A stretch of 41,912 nt of DNA from Isosphaeraceae bacterium. GTDB lineage: Bacteria > Planctomycetota > Planctomycetia > Isosphaerales > Isosphaeraceae. The position numbers and the translations under genes were made by a program. Below are positions 1 to 9,720 of the stretch, in pieces. The stretch is taken from contig JAJPJC010000418.1 in assembly GCA_021324445.1 (NCBI GenBank), positions 1 through 41,912 on the forward strand, written 5' to 3'. How positions within the stretch are numbered: the first letter of the stretch is position 1; the number at the start of each line of letters is the position of its first letter. The notes beneath the pieces were generated by a model that was not told the DNA's origin, made no database searches, and was given only the letters and a program-made list of their open reading frames with translations.

Positions 1-1
1 G

Positions 2-1537
2 GAGAAGATCCACGGGGTGCTCTCGTGCTTCGACCGAGTGATCCTGCGAGGCTACCTGCCGATGGCCGGGACGGGGTACTTCTCGACCTGGCTGTACTCC
101 CGGCGGATTTCCCTCAATCTGCGGCAGCCTGAGCCGGGATGGAGGAATTTCAAGGAGATGGCACCGTGGTTCGCGGAGCAGTTGAAACCGCACGCCCAGG
201 AGATGGCCGCCCAGGCGGGCCGACCTTACCGGCACTTGACCGCGCACGAACGGATGGAGGAGAACGCGCGGGCCCTGGCCGAACGAGACCAGATCGCGGA
301 TGGCTTGGTGTGTGTCTATGGGGCGATGGAAACCTGCTCCACCTTTCGGGTCCGGTATGATGACCAGGGTCCCAAAGTGAGCCCGGATCGACGCGTGTGC
401 CTGGTCGTGTATTTCTACTTCCTGGATCGTGAGTTCGGTTTGATGCACGTCAAGATCCAGACCTGGTTTCCCTTTACCGTGCAGGTGTATGTCAACGGTC
501 ACGAGTACCTGGCGCGGAGGCTGGCCCACACGGGGATCGACTTCCAGAAAGTGGACAACGCCTTCATCCGCCTGGCCGACGTGGAACGGGCCCAGGGGGA
601 TGTGCGGGGTTTCTGGCGGCGGGACTGGCCGAAGCTCTTGAATTGCCTGGCCCGTCGGGTCAATCCGTTGATGGGGGATTGGCTGGCCGGTCAGAACTAC
701 GATTGGATCATCAACGAGGCTGAGTCTTCGACGGATGTGATGTTCGCGGACCGCTCGGCTCTGGCGAGCTTGCGCCCGGCCTTGTACGATCATGCGGCCA
801 CCTGCTTTGGAGCCGAGCAGGTGATGACGTTTCTGGGCCGGAAGTATCGGGAGACGTTCCAAGGGGAGGTTCGCACCCACTGGCACCGGCGTGAGCCGGG
901 TGCCGCGGTGAAGCACGGGATCAAGGGGAATGCGATCAAGATGTACGACAAGGCCGGTACGGTCTTACGGATCGAGACGGTGATCAACGAGCCGGGCGAA
1001 TTCTTCGTGCATCGGCCTCGGCTCAAACTCGATGGGAGTGAGGAAGTCGGTTGGTTTCCGATGAGTAAGGGTGTGGCCAATCGGTACCGGTATGCGCAAG
1101 TGGGCCAACAGGCCAACGAACGTTATCTGGAGGCGCTGGCGGTGGTCAACGACCTGGGCGTCGGCCAGAGGGAATTGGATCGGAGGTGCGCGCCGGTCTT
1201 TTTTCAAGGGCGGAGACGTCGCGGACTGCAGCCGTTAGGCCGTGACGATCAGGCCCTATTTCAAGCCGTACTGCGTGGGGAACATGCGGTTCGCGGCTTT
1301 CGTAATGGTGAGTTGGCCGAACGGTTGTTTGGCTCTCGACCCAAGGACCCCCGGGAGCGGCGCCAGCGATGCGGTCGAGTGAGTCGTCGGATCAGCTTGC
1401 TCCGTGGCCACGGTTTGGTGGCGAAGGTACCGCGCTCACGGCGTTACCGCGTCACCGGGAGCGGGCACCGCTTCATGAGCACAGCGATCCAGGTTCGAAC
1501 CAACCTGTTTGCCAGGGGACTTGCGGTTCGGGGGTAA
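2..1537 (+). CDS. Uncharacterised ~500-residue protein with C-terminal winged helix, 5' end outside window
   Basis: The frame is open to the left edge, with residues EKIHG before a GTG at 17, so the true start lies upstream. I recognise an uncharacterised family of about 500 residues that is often multi-copy in planctomycetes and other soil bacteria and is sometimes annotated as a MarR-like regulator. Landmarks seen here are LSCFDRVILRGYLP near the N-terminus, AMETCSTF, VNGHEYLARRL, DNAF, IKMYDKAGTVLRIET in the middle, and a winged-helix-like end containing ISLLRGHGLVAKVPRSRRY. The multi-copy habit and its position against a truncated RHS gene suggest it belongs to, or travels with, a mobile element; that is inference. 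No DDE or HUH transposase motif is evident. Its biochemical role is unknown. Confidence 0.7.
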   Translation, partial: EKIHGVLSCFDRVILRGYLPMAGTGYFSTWLYSRRISLNLRQPEPGWRNFKEMAPWFAEQLKPHAQEMAAQAGRPYRHLTAHERMEENARALAERDQIADGLVCVYGAMETCSTFRVRYDDQGPKVSPDRRVCLVVYFYFLDREFGLMHVKIQTWFPFTVQVYVNGHEYLARRLAHTGIDFQKVDNAFIRLADVERAQGDVRGFWRRDWPKLLNCLARRVNPLMGDWLAGQNYDWIINEAESSTDVMFADRSALASLRPALYDHAATCFGAEQVMTFLGRKYRETFQGEVRTHWHRREPGAAVKHGIKGNAIKMYDKAGTVLRIETVINEPGEFFVHRPRLKLDGSEEVGWFPMSKGVANRYRYAQVGQQANERYLEALAVVNDLGVGQRELDRRCAPVFFQGRRRRGLQPLGRDDQALFQAVLRGEHAVRGFRNGELAERLFGSRPKDPRERRQRCGRVSRRISLLRGHGLVAKVPRSRRYRVTGSGHRFMSTAIQVRTNLFARGLAVRG

Positions 1538-1565
1538 GACTTCACGTCACCCTCGCGCAAAGCCG

Positions 1566-1642
1566 GATTTGCGCGCTCACCATTGCATCAGCGCCATCCT
1601 TGCGCGCATTGGAGGCTCCACGACCCTCGAAGATTTGCGCGC
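1566..1642 (+). repeat. Direct repeats of TTGCGCGC at the mobile-gene/RHS junction
   Basis: GATTTGCGCGC occurs at 1566-1576 and again at 1632-1642, and a third TTGCGCGC sits at 1600-1607. All three lie between the stop of the winged-helix protein (1537) and the point where the RHS sequence becomes recognisable (about 1660). They could be the subterminal repeats of an inserted element or sites for its recombinase. The upstream end of the element is not in the window, so this cannot be tested here. Confidence 0.35.
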
Positions 1643-1650
1643 CGATTGAG

Positions 1651-4600
1651 AATGTCCATGGTGTATCATTCTACGATGCCCTCGGCAACCTCGACGCCCA
1701 GACGCACAATGGCCAGACGACCCGATACCTGGTCGATCCAGCCGGGATGGGAACCGTGGTCGGCCAGTACGATGCCACTGGCCAACTGATCGCCGACTAC
1801 ACGCAGGGCCTGGGCCTGGTGAGCCAGGTCGGCCCGTCGGGCGGCGCGGCCTACTACGATTTCGATTCGGTCGGCTCGACCATCGGCATCAGCGGCCAGG
1901 CGGGGAGTTACCTCGATAGCTACAGTTACCTGCCGTTCGGCGAGGTCAGTAGCGCCTCGGGGTCGCTGCCCAACCCGTTCCAGTACAACGGCCAGGCGGG
2001 GGTCATGGCGCAGGGCAACGGCCTCGATTACATGCGTAGCCGTTGGTACGACCCGAGTCAGGGCCGGTTCACGCAGTCCGACCCCATGGGATTGGCCGGG
2101 GGGACGAACCTCTATGCCTACGCCGGCAACAATCCTGTCAGCTTCGCGGATCCGTCCGGGCTCAACCCGGCAGTCGTCATCGTTGGAGATCTGATCCTTT
2201 CTCCGGAGTTAGGTGCTGCAGTCTCGGGACTGGAAGAAGGGGTCGTAGCCACGGTCCCAGCTTGCGCGGAGGCTGCGAATACGCTCCTCCCTGGGGGTAT
2301 AGCGGCGGGCGACGCGAGCCTGGCCGCGAACTACTTGAGCGCCACGGGCGTGACCAGCTTCGCCGCACCCCGGAGTCTCGCCCTCGAGGTCGAAGCTCAG
2401 GTCTTGGACCTCGCGGAGGCGGGCGCGTCTCAAGCGACGCAGGATGCTACCAGGTCCGCCCTGTTGACCGCCGGGGGCCGCACCGTCGCGAGCACCGGCG
2501 CCAGGGCGCCGACGGCCGCTGGGTACGTCGTCGGGGGCGTACTCCTGGCCACCGGGGCAGCCGTTCTCGGCATCTCGCTCTACAGCATCTACCAGGCAGA
2601 GCACATGGGCCACCTGCCGCCGTGCGATCCGAGCGTGCCCGGCGCCCTGAACTACATCATGGCCTGCGACGACACCCCCATCTCCACCGCCAACGTAAGC
2701 ACGGTCACCAGCTCTACCACACAGGTCGCACCCGCCGATCCCAACTTCCTCGCCGGCCCGGTGGGCTACGGCCCGGCGGGCTACGTCCCGGTCCAGGCGA
2801 CGCTCCCGTACGTCATCGACTTCGAGAACGAGCCCGACGCCAGTGCCCCGGCCCATCAGGTCGTCGTCACCCAGTCGATCGATCCCAACCTCGACGGGAG
2901 CACCTTCCAGCTCGGCGACTTCGGCTTCGGCAATATCGTGATCCATGTGCCCGCCGGCCGGCAGTCCTACAGCACGCGCATCGACGCCCGGAGCACGGTC
3001 GGGGTTTATGTCGACGTCACCGCCGACTTCAACCGGCTGACTGGGGTCGTCACCTGGTCGTTCACCAGCATCGACCCGACGACCCTCGACCAGCCCACGG
3101 GCAACCCGCAGGAGGGCTTCCTGCCGCCCGACACCACCAAGCCGCTGGGCGAGGGTTGGGTCAGCTATTCGGTCCAGCCCAAGGCCAATGACCCGACCGG
3201 CACGGTGATCACTGCCCAGGCCTCGATCGTCTTCGACACCAACGCGGCCATCGCCACCAATCCGGCCAGCAACACCATCGATGCCGGTCCGCCCACCAGC
3301 AGCGTGGCGCCCTTGCCCACCGCCAGCCTGCCCCAGTTCACCGTGAGCTGGTCCGGCCAGGACGATCCCGGCGGCTCAGGCATCGCCTCCTATGACATCT
3401 ACGTCTCGGACGACGGCGGCCCGTTCACCCTCTGGCAGTCCGGGACCACGCAGACCTCGGCCGTCTACACCGGCGCGGTCGGCCACACCTATACCTTCTA
3501 CAGCGTGGCGACCGACAACGTGGGCAATGTCGAGGCGGCACCGAGCGCGCCCGAGGCGGAAACGACCGTCATCAGCCCCTTGGCGTTGACCGCGATCGGG
3601 GCCGTCGCGCCCAACCCGCGGAACGCGCCCGTCTCGACCATCGACGTCACCTTCAGCGAGCCGATCAATACGAGCAGCCTGACCGCGGGCGCCTTGACGC
3701 TCACCGACAACTCCGGCCCGAACCTCGTCACCAGTGCCGTCACGCTCAGCCTGGTCTCCGGCTCGACTTACCAGATCGGCGGCCTGGCCGGCCAGACCGG
3801 GGCCGAGGGCAACTACACACTCACGGTCAATGCGGCCGACATCCCGGACCAGTACGGCAACTTCGGAACGGGCATGCTCTCCACTTCATGGCTGATGGAT
3901 ACCACCCCGCCGGCCAGCTCCGTCAATCCGCTACCCCGGCGCGGCAGCAGCCTCAGCTTCACCATCAGCGTCAATGGCTCCGATCCGGGCGCCACCCCCT
4001 CGGGCGTGGCCTCGTACGACATCTACGCCTCGACCAACGGCGGACCCTGGTCCCTCTGGACGACCCTGCCGGCCTCCAGCCCGACGGCCACCTTCACCGG
4101 CCAGAGCAACACGACCTACGCCTTCTACAGCATCGCGCACGACCTGGCCGGCAACACCGAGGCCAAGACACCGGTCATCGAGGCCATCACCTACATCCCC
4201 GACTTGACGCCTCCCGTGACCGCGGTCCACGGTACGACCGGCACGAACCCCAGCACCGTCAACTCCGGCACGGGCACCTTCACGCTCGAGATCAGTGGGA
4301 GCGACACCGGCGGCAGCGGGTTGGCTTACTTCGAGGTCTGGGTCTCGATCGACGCGCAGCCGCCGGTGGAGATTGGCCCGGCGATCCCCGCGGGGGCGCC
4401 CGACTCCAGCGGTATCGTCCACGCCGCGATCAGCTACCAGGGCCTCGCCGAAGGCGTGACCCACCAGTACCGCTTCTTCAGCACCGGCATCGATGGCGCC
4501 GGCAACGTCGAGGCGGCCCATGCGGCGCCCAACGATGCCATCTTCTCCCAGGCCTTCGCCCCGCAGACGGCCCTGGCCGTGACCGGCTTGACAGTCGAGC

Positions 4601-5151
4601 ACGGCGCCGCCGAGCGGTCGTACATTCGCTACCTCGACATCGCCTTCAACGAATCCGACGGCCAGTCGGGCGGCCAGCTCACGCAGATCGCCGACTCGGT
4701 GGGCTCGGCCAGCCCCGAGATCCAGTTGTACAAGTACGATCTGAACGGCGATCCCTCGAGCAAGACGGCGGTGTCGCTCGGCTCGCCGGTGCACGTGGCC
4801 GTGCTCGACCACGCGATCGAGCTCGACTTCGGGGCCTACGGGATCGGCGAGGCCAGCGGCAGCCAGAATACGACTGCGGCCGATGGTTACTACGAGTTGG
4901 ACATCGTCCTACCCAATGGCCAGACCGCGGTGCACCACTTCGACCGCCTGCTGGGCGATGTGACCGGCGACGGCGTGGTGGACAGCAACGACCTGAACGC
5001 GGTCGCCGCTGCCGTCGGCCAGTCGACGCCTGCGGACATGACGGCGCTGAACGCGGACGTCAACGGCGATGGATCGGTGACGGCCTTCGACATGACGCTG
5101 GTGACGCGGTCCAAGGGCCGGAAGCTGGGCCCCGGCCTCTCACTGGGATGA
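1651..5151 (+). pseudogene. 5'-truncated RHS-core surface protein with Ig/FN3-like modules and dockerin-like end
   Basis: From about 1660 the frame reads like the end of an RHS/YD-repeat protein: SFYDALGNLDAQTHNGQTTR, then the RHS core with YMRSRWYDPSQGRFTQSDPM and LYAYAGNNPVSFADPSG (to about 2165). The long YD-repeat N-terminus, signal peptide and any credible start are missing; the frame merely stays open backwards into the neighbouring gene. After the core come a hydrophobic helix (about 2515-2590), an Ig-like domain (about 2800-3290), three FN3-like modules each containing a SYDIY-like or FEVWVS strand (about 3320-3570, 3900-4190, 4200-4530) with a Big_5-like domain between the first two, and two calcium-loop motifs, DVTGDGVVDSNDL and DVNGDGSVTAFDM (about 4957-5095), typical of type I dockerin. 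RHS proteins usually end in a variable toxin; none is seen. Probably a remnant of a giant exported protein cut by insertion at 1.54-1.66 kb; the fragment may no longer be expressed. Confidence 0.7.
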
Positions 5152-5215
5152 GCCCTGTCGTGGTCCTCATCCCCGGCGGAACGGGTCCTTTCCCACTCGT
5201 GACGGAGTCGCTCTC

Positions 5216-5938
5216 ATGTGCAGAAGAATCGGGATTGCCTGGCTCGCGATCCTCCTGGCCGGATCGGCGGCCCCCGCGCGGGCCGATCTGAGCGTGACCA
5301 TCGGCAGCACGTCGATCGCACCCGGAGGCGCCGGCACGATCGACGTGTACCTCACCAGCAACGCGACGTCCAACCCGGACATGATCAATAACTATGGGTT
5401 CGAGTTACAGATCTCCGGGCCGCACGACCTCCAGTTCTCGAACCCGCCCGGCACCGCCTTTGGATCAAGCCCGCAATACGTCTTCTTCGGCGACAGCTCG
5501 GGTGTCAATGCCAGTGTCTCGTCGGTGAATGCCGCGTACGACACCTTCACCGCCGGCGATTCCACGGCCTCGGGCAATCCCGTCTCCCTCTCGGCGGCCG
5601 ATCCGCCGATGCTCCTGGCGGCGATTGTCCTTTCCGCACCGACCAATAGTGTCCATGCGGGCGATGTGGATACCATCAGCCTCGTCCCCCTCAGCGGCAC
5701 CGGCTCGATGGCCGGCGGTACCCCAACGTTCTTCGACGTGGTCGACTTCAGCAACACCGGCCTGGAAACCTCGGCCGTGCCGTTCACCAGCACCTCGGGT
5801 ACGGTGCAGATCACGGCGGCAGCCCCGGTCCCCGAGCCGGCGTCGAGGATCACCACCCTGACAGGGGCGATCCTCCTGATGGCTTACGGTATGGGACGCC
5901 GCCGACGTCCCCGCGCTCATCGTCCGGAATCCCCGTAG
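5216..5938 (+). CDS. PEP-CTERM-type exported protein
   Basis: A 240-residue protein with an N-terminal signal peptide (MCRRIGIAWLAILLAGSAAPARA) split here as MCRRIGIAWLAILLAG plus SAAPARA, a beta-rich body with many S, T, G and N residues, and a C-terminal sorting signal: PVPEPAS, a hydrophobic stretch (LTGAILLMAYGMG) and a basic end (RRRRPRAHR). This is the PEP-CTERM arrangement recognised by exosortase, which cleaves and anchors or secretes surface proteins. The N-terminal half resembles cohesin-like or PEP-CTERM choice-of-anchor domains, but I cannot name it firmly. It starts 64 bases after the dockerin-like end of the RHS remnant; a cohesin/dockerin pairing would be interesting but is speculative. 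Confidence 0.8.
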   Translation: MCRRIGIAWLAILLAGSAAPARADLSVTIGSTSIAPGGAGTIDVYLTSNATSNPDMINNYGFELQISGPHDLQFSNPPGTAFGSSPQYVFFGDSSGVNASVSSVNAAYDTFTAGDSTASGNPVSLSAADPPMLLAAIVLSAPTNSVHAGDVDTISLVPLSGTGSMAGGTPTFFDVVDFSNTGLETSAVPFTSTSGTVQITAAAPVPEPASRITTLTGAILLMAYGMGRRRRPRAHRPESP

Positions 5939-6109
5939 ACCTCGATCAAGTGACCCTTCGATTCCGGCTGGGTCGGCCCTGACTCCGAATTCGCCCATGG
6001 ATGCTCTAGCCAATTCCGCGCAATCGACCGGTTTTCCCGATCGCATTCAGGCGGGATATTTGGTACAAACGTTCAGACCAGCTTGATGCGGACCCGAACC
6101 GGGTCCTTC

Positions 6110-6138
6110 TTGCGCGAGACACTGGATTGGCGTAGAAT
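6110..6138 (+). promoter_or_regulatory. Candidate sigma-70 promoter for dnaB
   Basis: TTGCGC (6110-6115), a 17-base spacer and TAGAAT (6133-6138) lie about 140 bases before the dnaB start. A small inverted repeat, GACCCG-AAC-CGGGTC (6091-6105), precedes it. The rest of the 341-base gap between the PEP-CTERM gene and dnaB shows no gene. Confidence 0.4.
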
Positions 6139-6279
6139 ATCTTCCGAAAGCAATCGAAGGATTCGGCCCGGCGACGGTTGATTCGCATCAAGCGGTGGCG
6201 TCGAGCCGACTCGGAAGGGAGTTGCTCCCGTGCGAGTCGAGCGCACAATCGAAGCGAATGCCACGGAGCTTGACCAACC

Positions 6280-7725
6280 ATGTCGGCGGTCTATCACGGG
6301 GCGGGGAACGGCAAGGGCAGCCCCAACGGCAATGGGGTGGAGCGAAGCGTCAAGCCGGACATGTCCGCGCTGGGCGACCGGCTCCCGCCCCAGAACCTCG
6401 AAGCCGAGCGGAGCGTGCTGGGGAGCATCCTGCTGGACAACGACGTCCTGCACGAAATCATCCCAATCCTGAGCGTGGCCGATTTCTACCGCGACGCCCA
6501 TCAGGTCATCTACCAGGCCATCCGCGAGATGTACGATCACGGCAAGGCGGTCGACGCCGTGACCTTGGCCGATGAGCTGATCCGCCGCGACCAATTCACC
6601 AAGATCGGCGGAGATGAGACGCTGCGGGAAATCACCGAGAGCGTCCCCCATGCCGCCAATGGGAAATACTACGCCCAGATCGTCCGGGAGAAATCGATCG
6701 GCCGCCGGTTGATCGAGAGCGCCACCGAGATCATCCGCGACGGCTATTCGCACCAGTACACCGCGCAGCAACTGCTGGAGTCGGCCGAGCGGAAGGTCTT
6801 CAACATCGCCGAGGAGCAGGTCCAGGGGAATACGCTCGAGATCAAGGATGTGATCAGCGAGGCGATGGACCGCATCGCCCTCCGGGCCGAATCGGGCGGG
6901 CGGGCCGTCACTGGAGTCGCCTCGGGCCTGATCGACCTCGACCACATCACCGGCGGCTTCCAGCCCGGTCAACTGATCATCCTGGCCGGCCGCCCGAGCA
7001 TGGGCAAGACCGCCCTGGCGCTGAATATCTGCGACCATGCCGCCATCACCAGCAAGGTCCCCGTACTCTTCATCAGCCTGGAGATGGGCCGCCTGGAGAT
7101 TGCCGAGCGACTGCTCTGCGCACGGTCGAGAATCGATGGTCATAAACTGAGGACTGGTATCGGCTTATCGACCATGGTCATGTCCCAGCTCGGCAAGGCC
7201 TACACCGAGTTGACCAGCGGCGCGCCGATTTTCATCGACGATACTCCGGCCCGGAACATGCTCCAGATCACGGCCGCCGCGCGCCGGCTCCGACTCCGCA
7301 AAGAGATCGGCCTGATCATGGTCGATTACATCCAACTGGTCGACTCGGAAGACAGCCGCGACAGCCGGCAGGAGCAGATCGCCAAGATCAGCCGGCGGCT
7401 CAAGACCCTGGCCCGCGAGCTCCCTGTCCCGGTCATCGGCCTCTCGCAGCTTAACCGCGCCGTCGAGACCCGGGAAGATAAACGCCCCCGGATGGCCGAC
7501 TTACGCGAATCCGGAGCCATCGAACAGGATGCAGACATAGTCATACTTCTTCATAGGCCCGAGTACTACGACGCCAACGACCAGCCGGGCATTGCCGAGC
7601 TGATCGTGGCCAAGAATCGCAACGGGGCCACCGATACCATCAAGGCCACGTTCGAGAAGAGCCTGACCCGGTTCTCGGACCTTGCGGCGGTGGCCCAGCC
7701 GATCGACGAGGGGAGTCCCTTCTAG
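6280..7725 (+). CDS. dnaB: Replicative DNA helicase DnaB
   Basis: At 481 residues this has the full length and order of bacterial DnaB: an N-terminal primase-interacting domain (about 33-135, beginning LPPQNLEAERSVLGSILLD), a linker, and a RecA-like helicase domain from about 205. Walker A is GRPSMGKTA (237-245); FISLEMGR, LIMVDYIQLV (Walker B region) and LSQLNRAVE follow, and the end contains ADLRESGAIEQDAD and KNRNGATDTI. The hexamer unwinds DNA ahead of the fork. The first 30 residues are low-complexity (G, N, S) and extend beyond the family norm; an internal ATG at residue 29 is an alternative start. No intein is present. The gene stands alone, with a palindrome just after its stop. Confidence 0.97.
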   Translation: MSAVYHGAGNGKGSPNGNGVERSVKPDMSALGDRLPPQNLEAERSVLGSILLDNDVLHEIIPILSVADFYRDAHQVIYQAIREMYDHGKAVDAVTLADELIRRDQFTKIGGDETLREITESVPHAANGKYYAQIVREKSIGRRLIESATEIIRDGYSHQYTAQQLLESAERKVFNIAEEQVQGNTLEIKDVISEAMDRIALRAESGGRAVTGVASGLIDLDHITGGFQPGQLIILAGRPSMGKTALALNICDHAAITSKVPVLFISLEMGRLEIAERLLCARSRIDGHKLRTGIGLSTMVMSQLGKAYTELTSGAPIFIDDTPARNMLQITAAARRLRLRKEIGLIMVDYIQLVDSEDSRDSRQEQIAKISRRLKTLARELPVPVIGLSQLNRAVETREDKRPRMADLRESGAIEQDADIVILLHRPEYYDANDQPGIAELIVAKNRNGATDTIKATFEKSLTRFSDLAAVAQPIDEGSPF

Positions 7726-7728
7726 GGT

Positions 7729-7743
7729 GCCCGCCGGGCGGGC
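7729..7743. terminator. GC palindrome between convergent genes
   Basis: GCCCGCCGGGCGGGC is a near-perfect palindrome four bases after the dnaB stop and 41 bases before the end of the convergent membrane gene. There is no T-run, so it is at best a weak or bidirectional terminator. Confidence 0.3.
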
Positions 7744-7783
7744 AGCGCACCTGCCAAGCCAGTGTCGGCCGCCCGAGTCGGCC

Positions 7784-9523
7784 CTACGGGGGCCAGGGCT
7801 CATTGGGCGCGATCCAATCGGGTCGCGGCTCCTTGTCCTGGTTGAGGAATGGGCCCAGTGCGGCGCGGAGTGCGGCCGGGTCGACCGCGCGGCCGTGCTC
7901 GGGGATGTCGAGGAGTCCGGCCACGTCGTAGAGCTCGTACTGGCCGAACGGGGGATAACCGCCGATCGCACCGGAGACCCACAGGTGACCGAAGGCGGCG
8001 CGGACCGCGTCGCGACCGATGCCCAGCCGCCGGGCCATTTCCTCGCCCCGGTCGAGCCGGCGCAGATAAGTCCGCTGCCAGTCCGCCTGGTTCCGCAACA
8101 CCGCGTTGGCCCGCAGCGTCTGGAGGCGTGGGATCAGGAACTCCTGCCGCTCCGAGGGCAGCAGGGGTGGCGTGCTCTGCCGCACCAGGGCATCGACCCG
8201 CGGACGGTTGAGCACGATCAGGGCGAAGGCCAGCACGAGCAGACCCAGCATTCCTCGGCGCGTGACACCAACCACCCGGCCCGGTGAGGAGGGCGGCGCG
8301 CTCGATCGCTGTGGGCCGGACCACCACCCCGCCGCGAAGAGCACGGCGCCGATCTGGGGGATGGCGTCGTACCAGGGAACGATCGCCCGTAAGTTGAGCG
8401 TCCGCAGGTTGTGATACTCCAGATAGCCGCGGAACGACCATTCCAGCAGGTAGCTCCCCAGCACCAGGGCAGCACCGGCGCATTCCATCGGGTTGAAGGT
8501 GAAGGAGGGCAGGGGCAACCGGCGGGTTCCCGGCTTCGGCGCCGGCGCGAGTTGGGAACGCCAGGCCAGGCGGCGGCTGGCCCAGAGCAGGATCAGGCCG
8601 AGCGTGAGCACCAGCCCCTGGATCGGCGCGGTTTCCACCTGGAGTCCGAGGTTGCCGAAGACGAGGTTCTCCGGGATCGCCTGGGCCGTGCTCTGGATTC
8701 CCTGGAACGGATCGAGGGCCTGGCGGATCGTGCGGCCGTGGAAGCTGACCTTGCTGTCCATGGGCCGGGCCGCCAGGGCCAGGTTGAGCCCGACGGCCAG
8801 CGCCGTCGCCGCCAGGGGGACCGCCGCGGCGCGCCGGCACCGTCGCCGGCCGTCGACCCAGAGATACACCGCCGCGACCGGGCCGGCCAGGTGCCCGGCC
8901 GCCCAGAACCCGCCGGCCAGCGGTGCGGAGAGCCCGGCCAGCCCAAGCGCCGGCCACCGCCTCGACCGCCGATACGATTGCGCATACCAGAGCGTGGCCA
9001 GGATACCGAATCCGGCCCAGAGCGGCTGCCCGGCCGCGTACCAGAACGCTGGCGAGGCCATCAGCGACGTCGTCCCCACCAGGATGGTCGCCGCCAGGCC
9101 CAGTCCCGTCCTTCCGGTCTCGCGCGCCACCAGCCGGCCGGTCATCAGCATGACCGCCACCACGATCGAATAGGCCGCGACCGCCAGGACTTCGGGCAGC
9201 CGCTCGAGGTTCCCCGCCGCGGCCACCAGACCCCAGGTCACCAGCCGCCACGCCGGCACGATGTGTGTATTGTGCGGCACGAACAGGTTCGCGGCCGTCC
9301 GCGCCCACGTCCGCGAACCCGCCACATAGGCCACGTCATCGCTGAACAAGCGATAAACGGCCAGCGGCTCCCGCGGGATGTGCCCCCGGCTGCCCGGCCG
9401 GAAGGTCGCCGGATCAAAGAACAAGACCGCCGGCGCCGAGCCGAGCAAGACGACCCAGATCGCCAGACCGGGACGCCCGATCGGCCGCTGCAACCATCGG
9501 TTCAGGCGATCGATGACGTGCAT
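7784..9523 (-). CDS. Polytopic membrane protein, GT-C glycosyltransferase-like, paralogue A
   Basis: About 580 residues with roughly nine or ten hydrophobic helices and a soluble C-terminal tail of about 150 residues. The first external loop carries FSDDVAYVAGS followed by PHNTHIVPAWRL; an acidic pair in the first loop is typical of GT-C enzymes that use lipid-linked sugars, so a glycosyltransferase role is inferred, not shown. Further landmarks are FWYAAGQPLWAGFGILATL, AGPVAAVYLWVDGRRRCRRA and GAVLFAAGWWSGP. The same signatures occur in the next gene upstream on this strand, so the two are tandem paralogues. I chose ATG at 9523; a TTG three codons earlier (9532) is possible. The C-terminal tail (after LNRPRVDALVRQSTPP) is charged and absent or different in the paralogue. 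Confidence 0.75.
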   Translation of the reverse strand: MHVIDRLNRWLQRPIGRPGLAIWVVLLGSAPAVLFFDPATFRPGSRGHIPREPLAVYRLFSDDVAYVAGSRTWARTAANLFVPHNTHIVPAWRLVTWGLVAAAGNLERLPEVLAVAAYSIVVAVMLMTGRLVARETGRTGLGLAATILVGTTSLMASPAFWYAAGQPLWAGFGILATLWYAQSYRRSRRWPALGLAGLSAPLAGGFWAAGHLAGPVAAVYLWVDGRRRCRRAAAVPLAATALAVGLNLALAARPMDSKVSFHGRTIRQALDPFQGIQSTAQAIPENLVFGNLGLQVETAPIQGLVLTLGLILLWASRRLAWRSQLAPAPKPGTRRLPLPSFTFNPMECAGAALVLGSYLLEWSFRGYLEYHNLRTLNLRAIVPWYDAIPQIGAVLFAAGWWSGPQRSSAPPSSPGRVVGVTRRGMLGLLVLAFALIVLNRPRVDALVRQSTPPLLPSERQEFLIPRLQTLRANAVLRNQADWQRTYLRRLDRGEEMARRLGIGRDAVRAAFGHLWVSGAIGGYPPFGQYELYDVAGLLDIPEHGRAVDPAALRAALGPFLNQDKEPRPDWIAPNEPWPP

Positions 9524-9627
9524 GTCCTTCAACCATCAGCCGGACCGGAGAAGTCGCAACCACGGAAGGCCCAGTGCAGCATGGCTGCAACCGAACCAGC
9601 CGACGAATCATTCCTGACCGCGGACTT

Positions 9628-9700
9628 AACCACGAAATTCACGAAAGACACGAAAGCGAATCAGAGAGACTGTCGTTCTCCTGCCGTGTCTTTCGTGGTT
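9628..9700. repeat. Inverted repeat CACGAAAGACACG / CGTGTCTTTCGTG
   Basis: CACGAAAGACACG (9640-9652) and CGTGTCTTTCGTG (9685-9697) are perfect inverted copies 32 bases apart, and AACCACGAAA (9628-9637) pairs alternatively with the second arm through TTTCGTGGTT. A T-rich CAATCTTTTT follows. The sequence resembles CCACGAAAGACACGAA intergenic repeats known from many planctomycete and related genomes. It lies between the two membrane paralogues and may act as a REP-like element or a terminator. Confidence 0.55.
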
Positions 9701-9720
9701 CAATCTTTTTGAGAAGAGAA

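Noticed and set aside
1485..1510. tRNA T-arm-like GGTTCGAACC
   Set aside because: Lies inside the coding frame of the first gene and has no cloverleaf around it.
1369..1650. Extension of the RHS frame back into the neighbouring gene
   Set aside because: It overlaps the end of the winged-helix protein in another frame and has no RHS features before about 1660.
2167..5151. RHS C-terminal toxin with immunity gene
   Set aside because: The region after the core is long, modular and Ig-like, and no small immunity-like gene follows.
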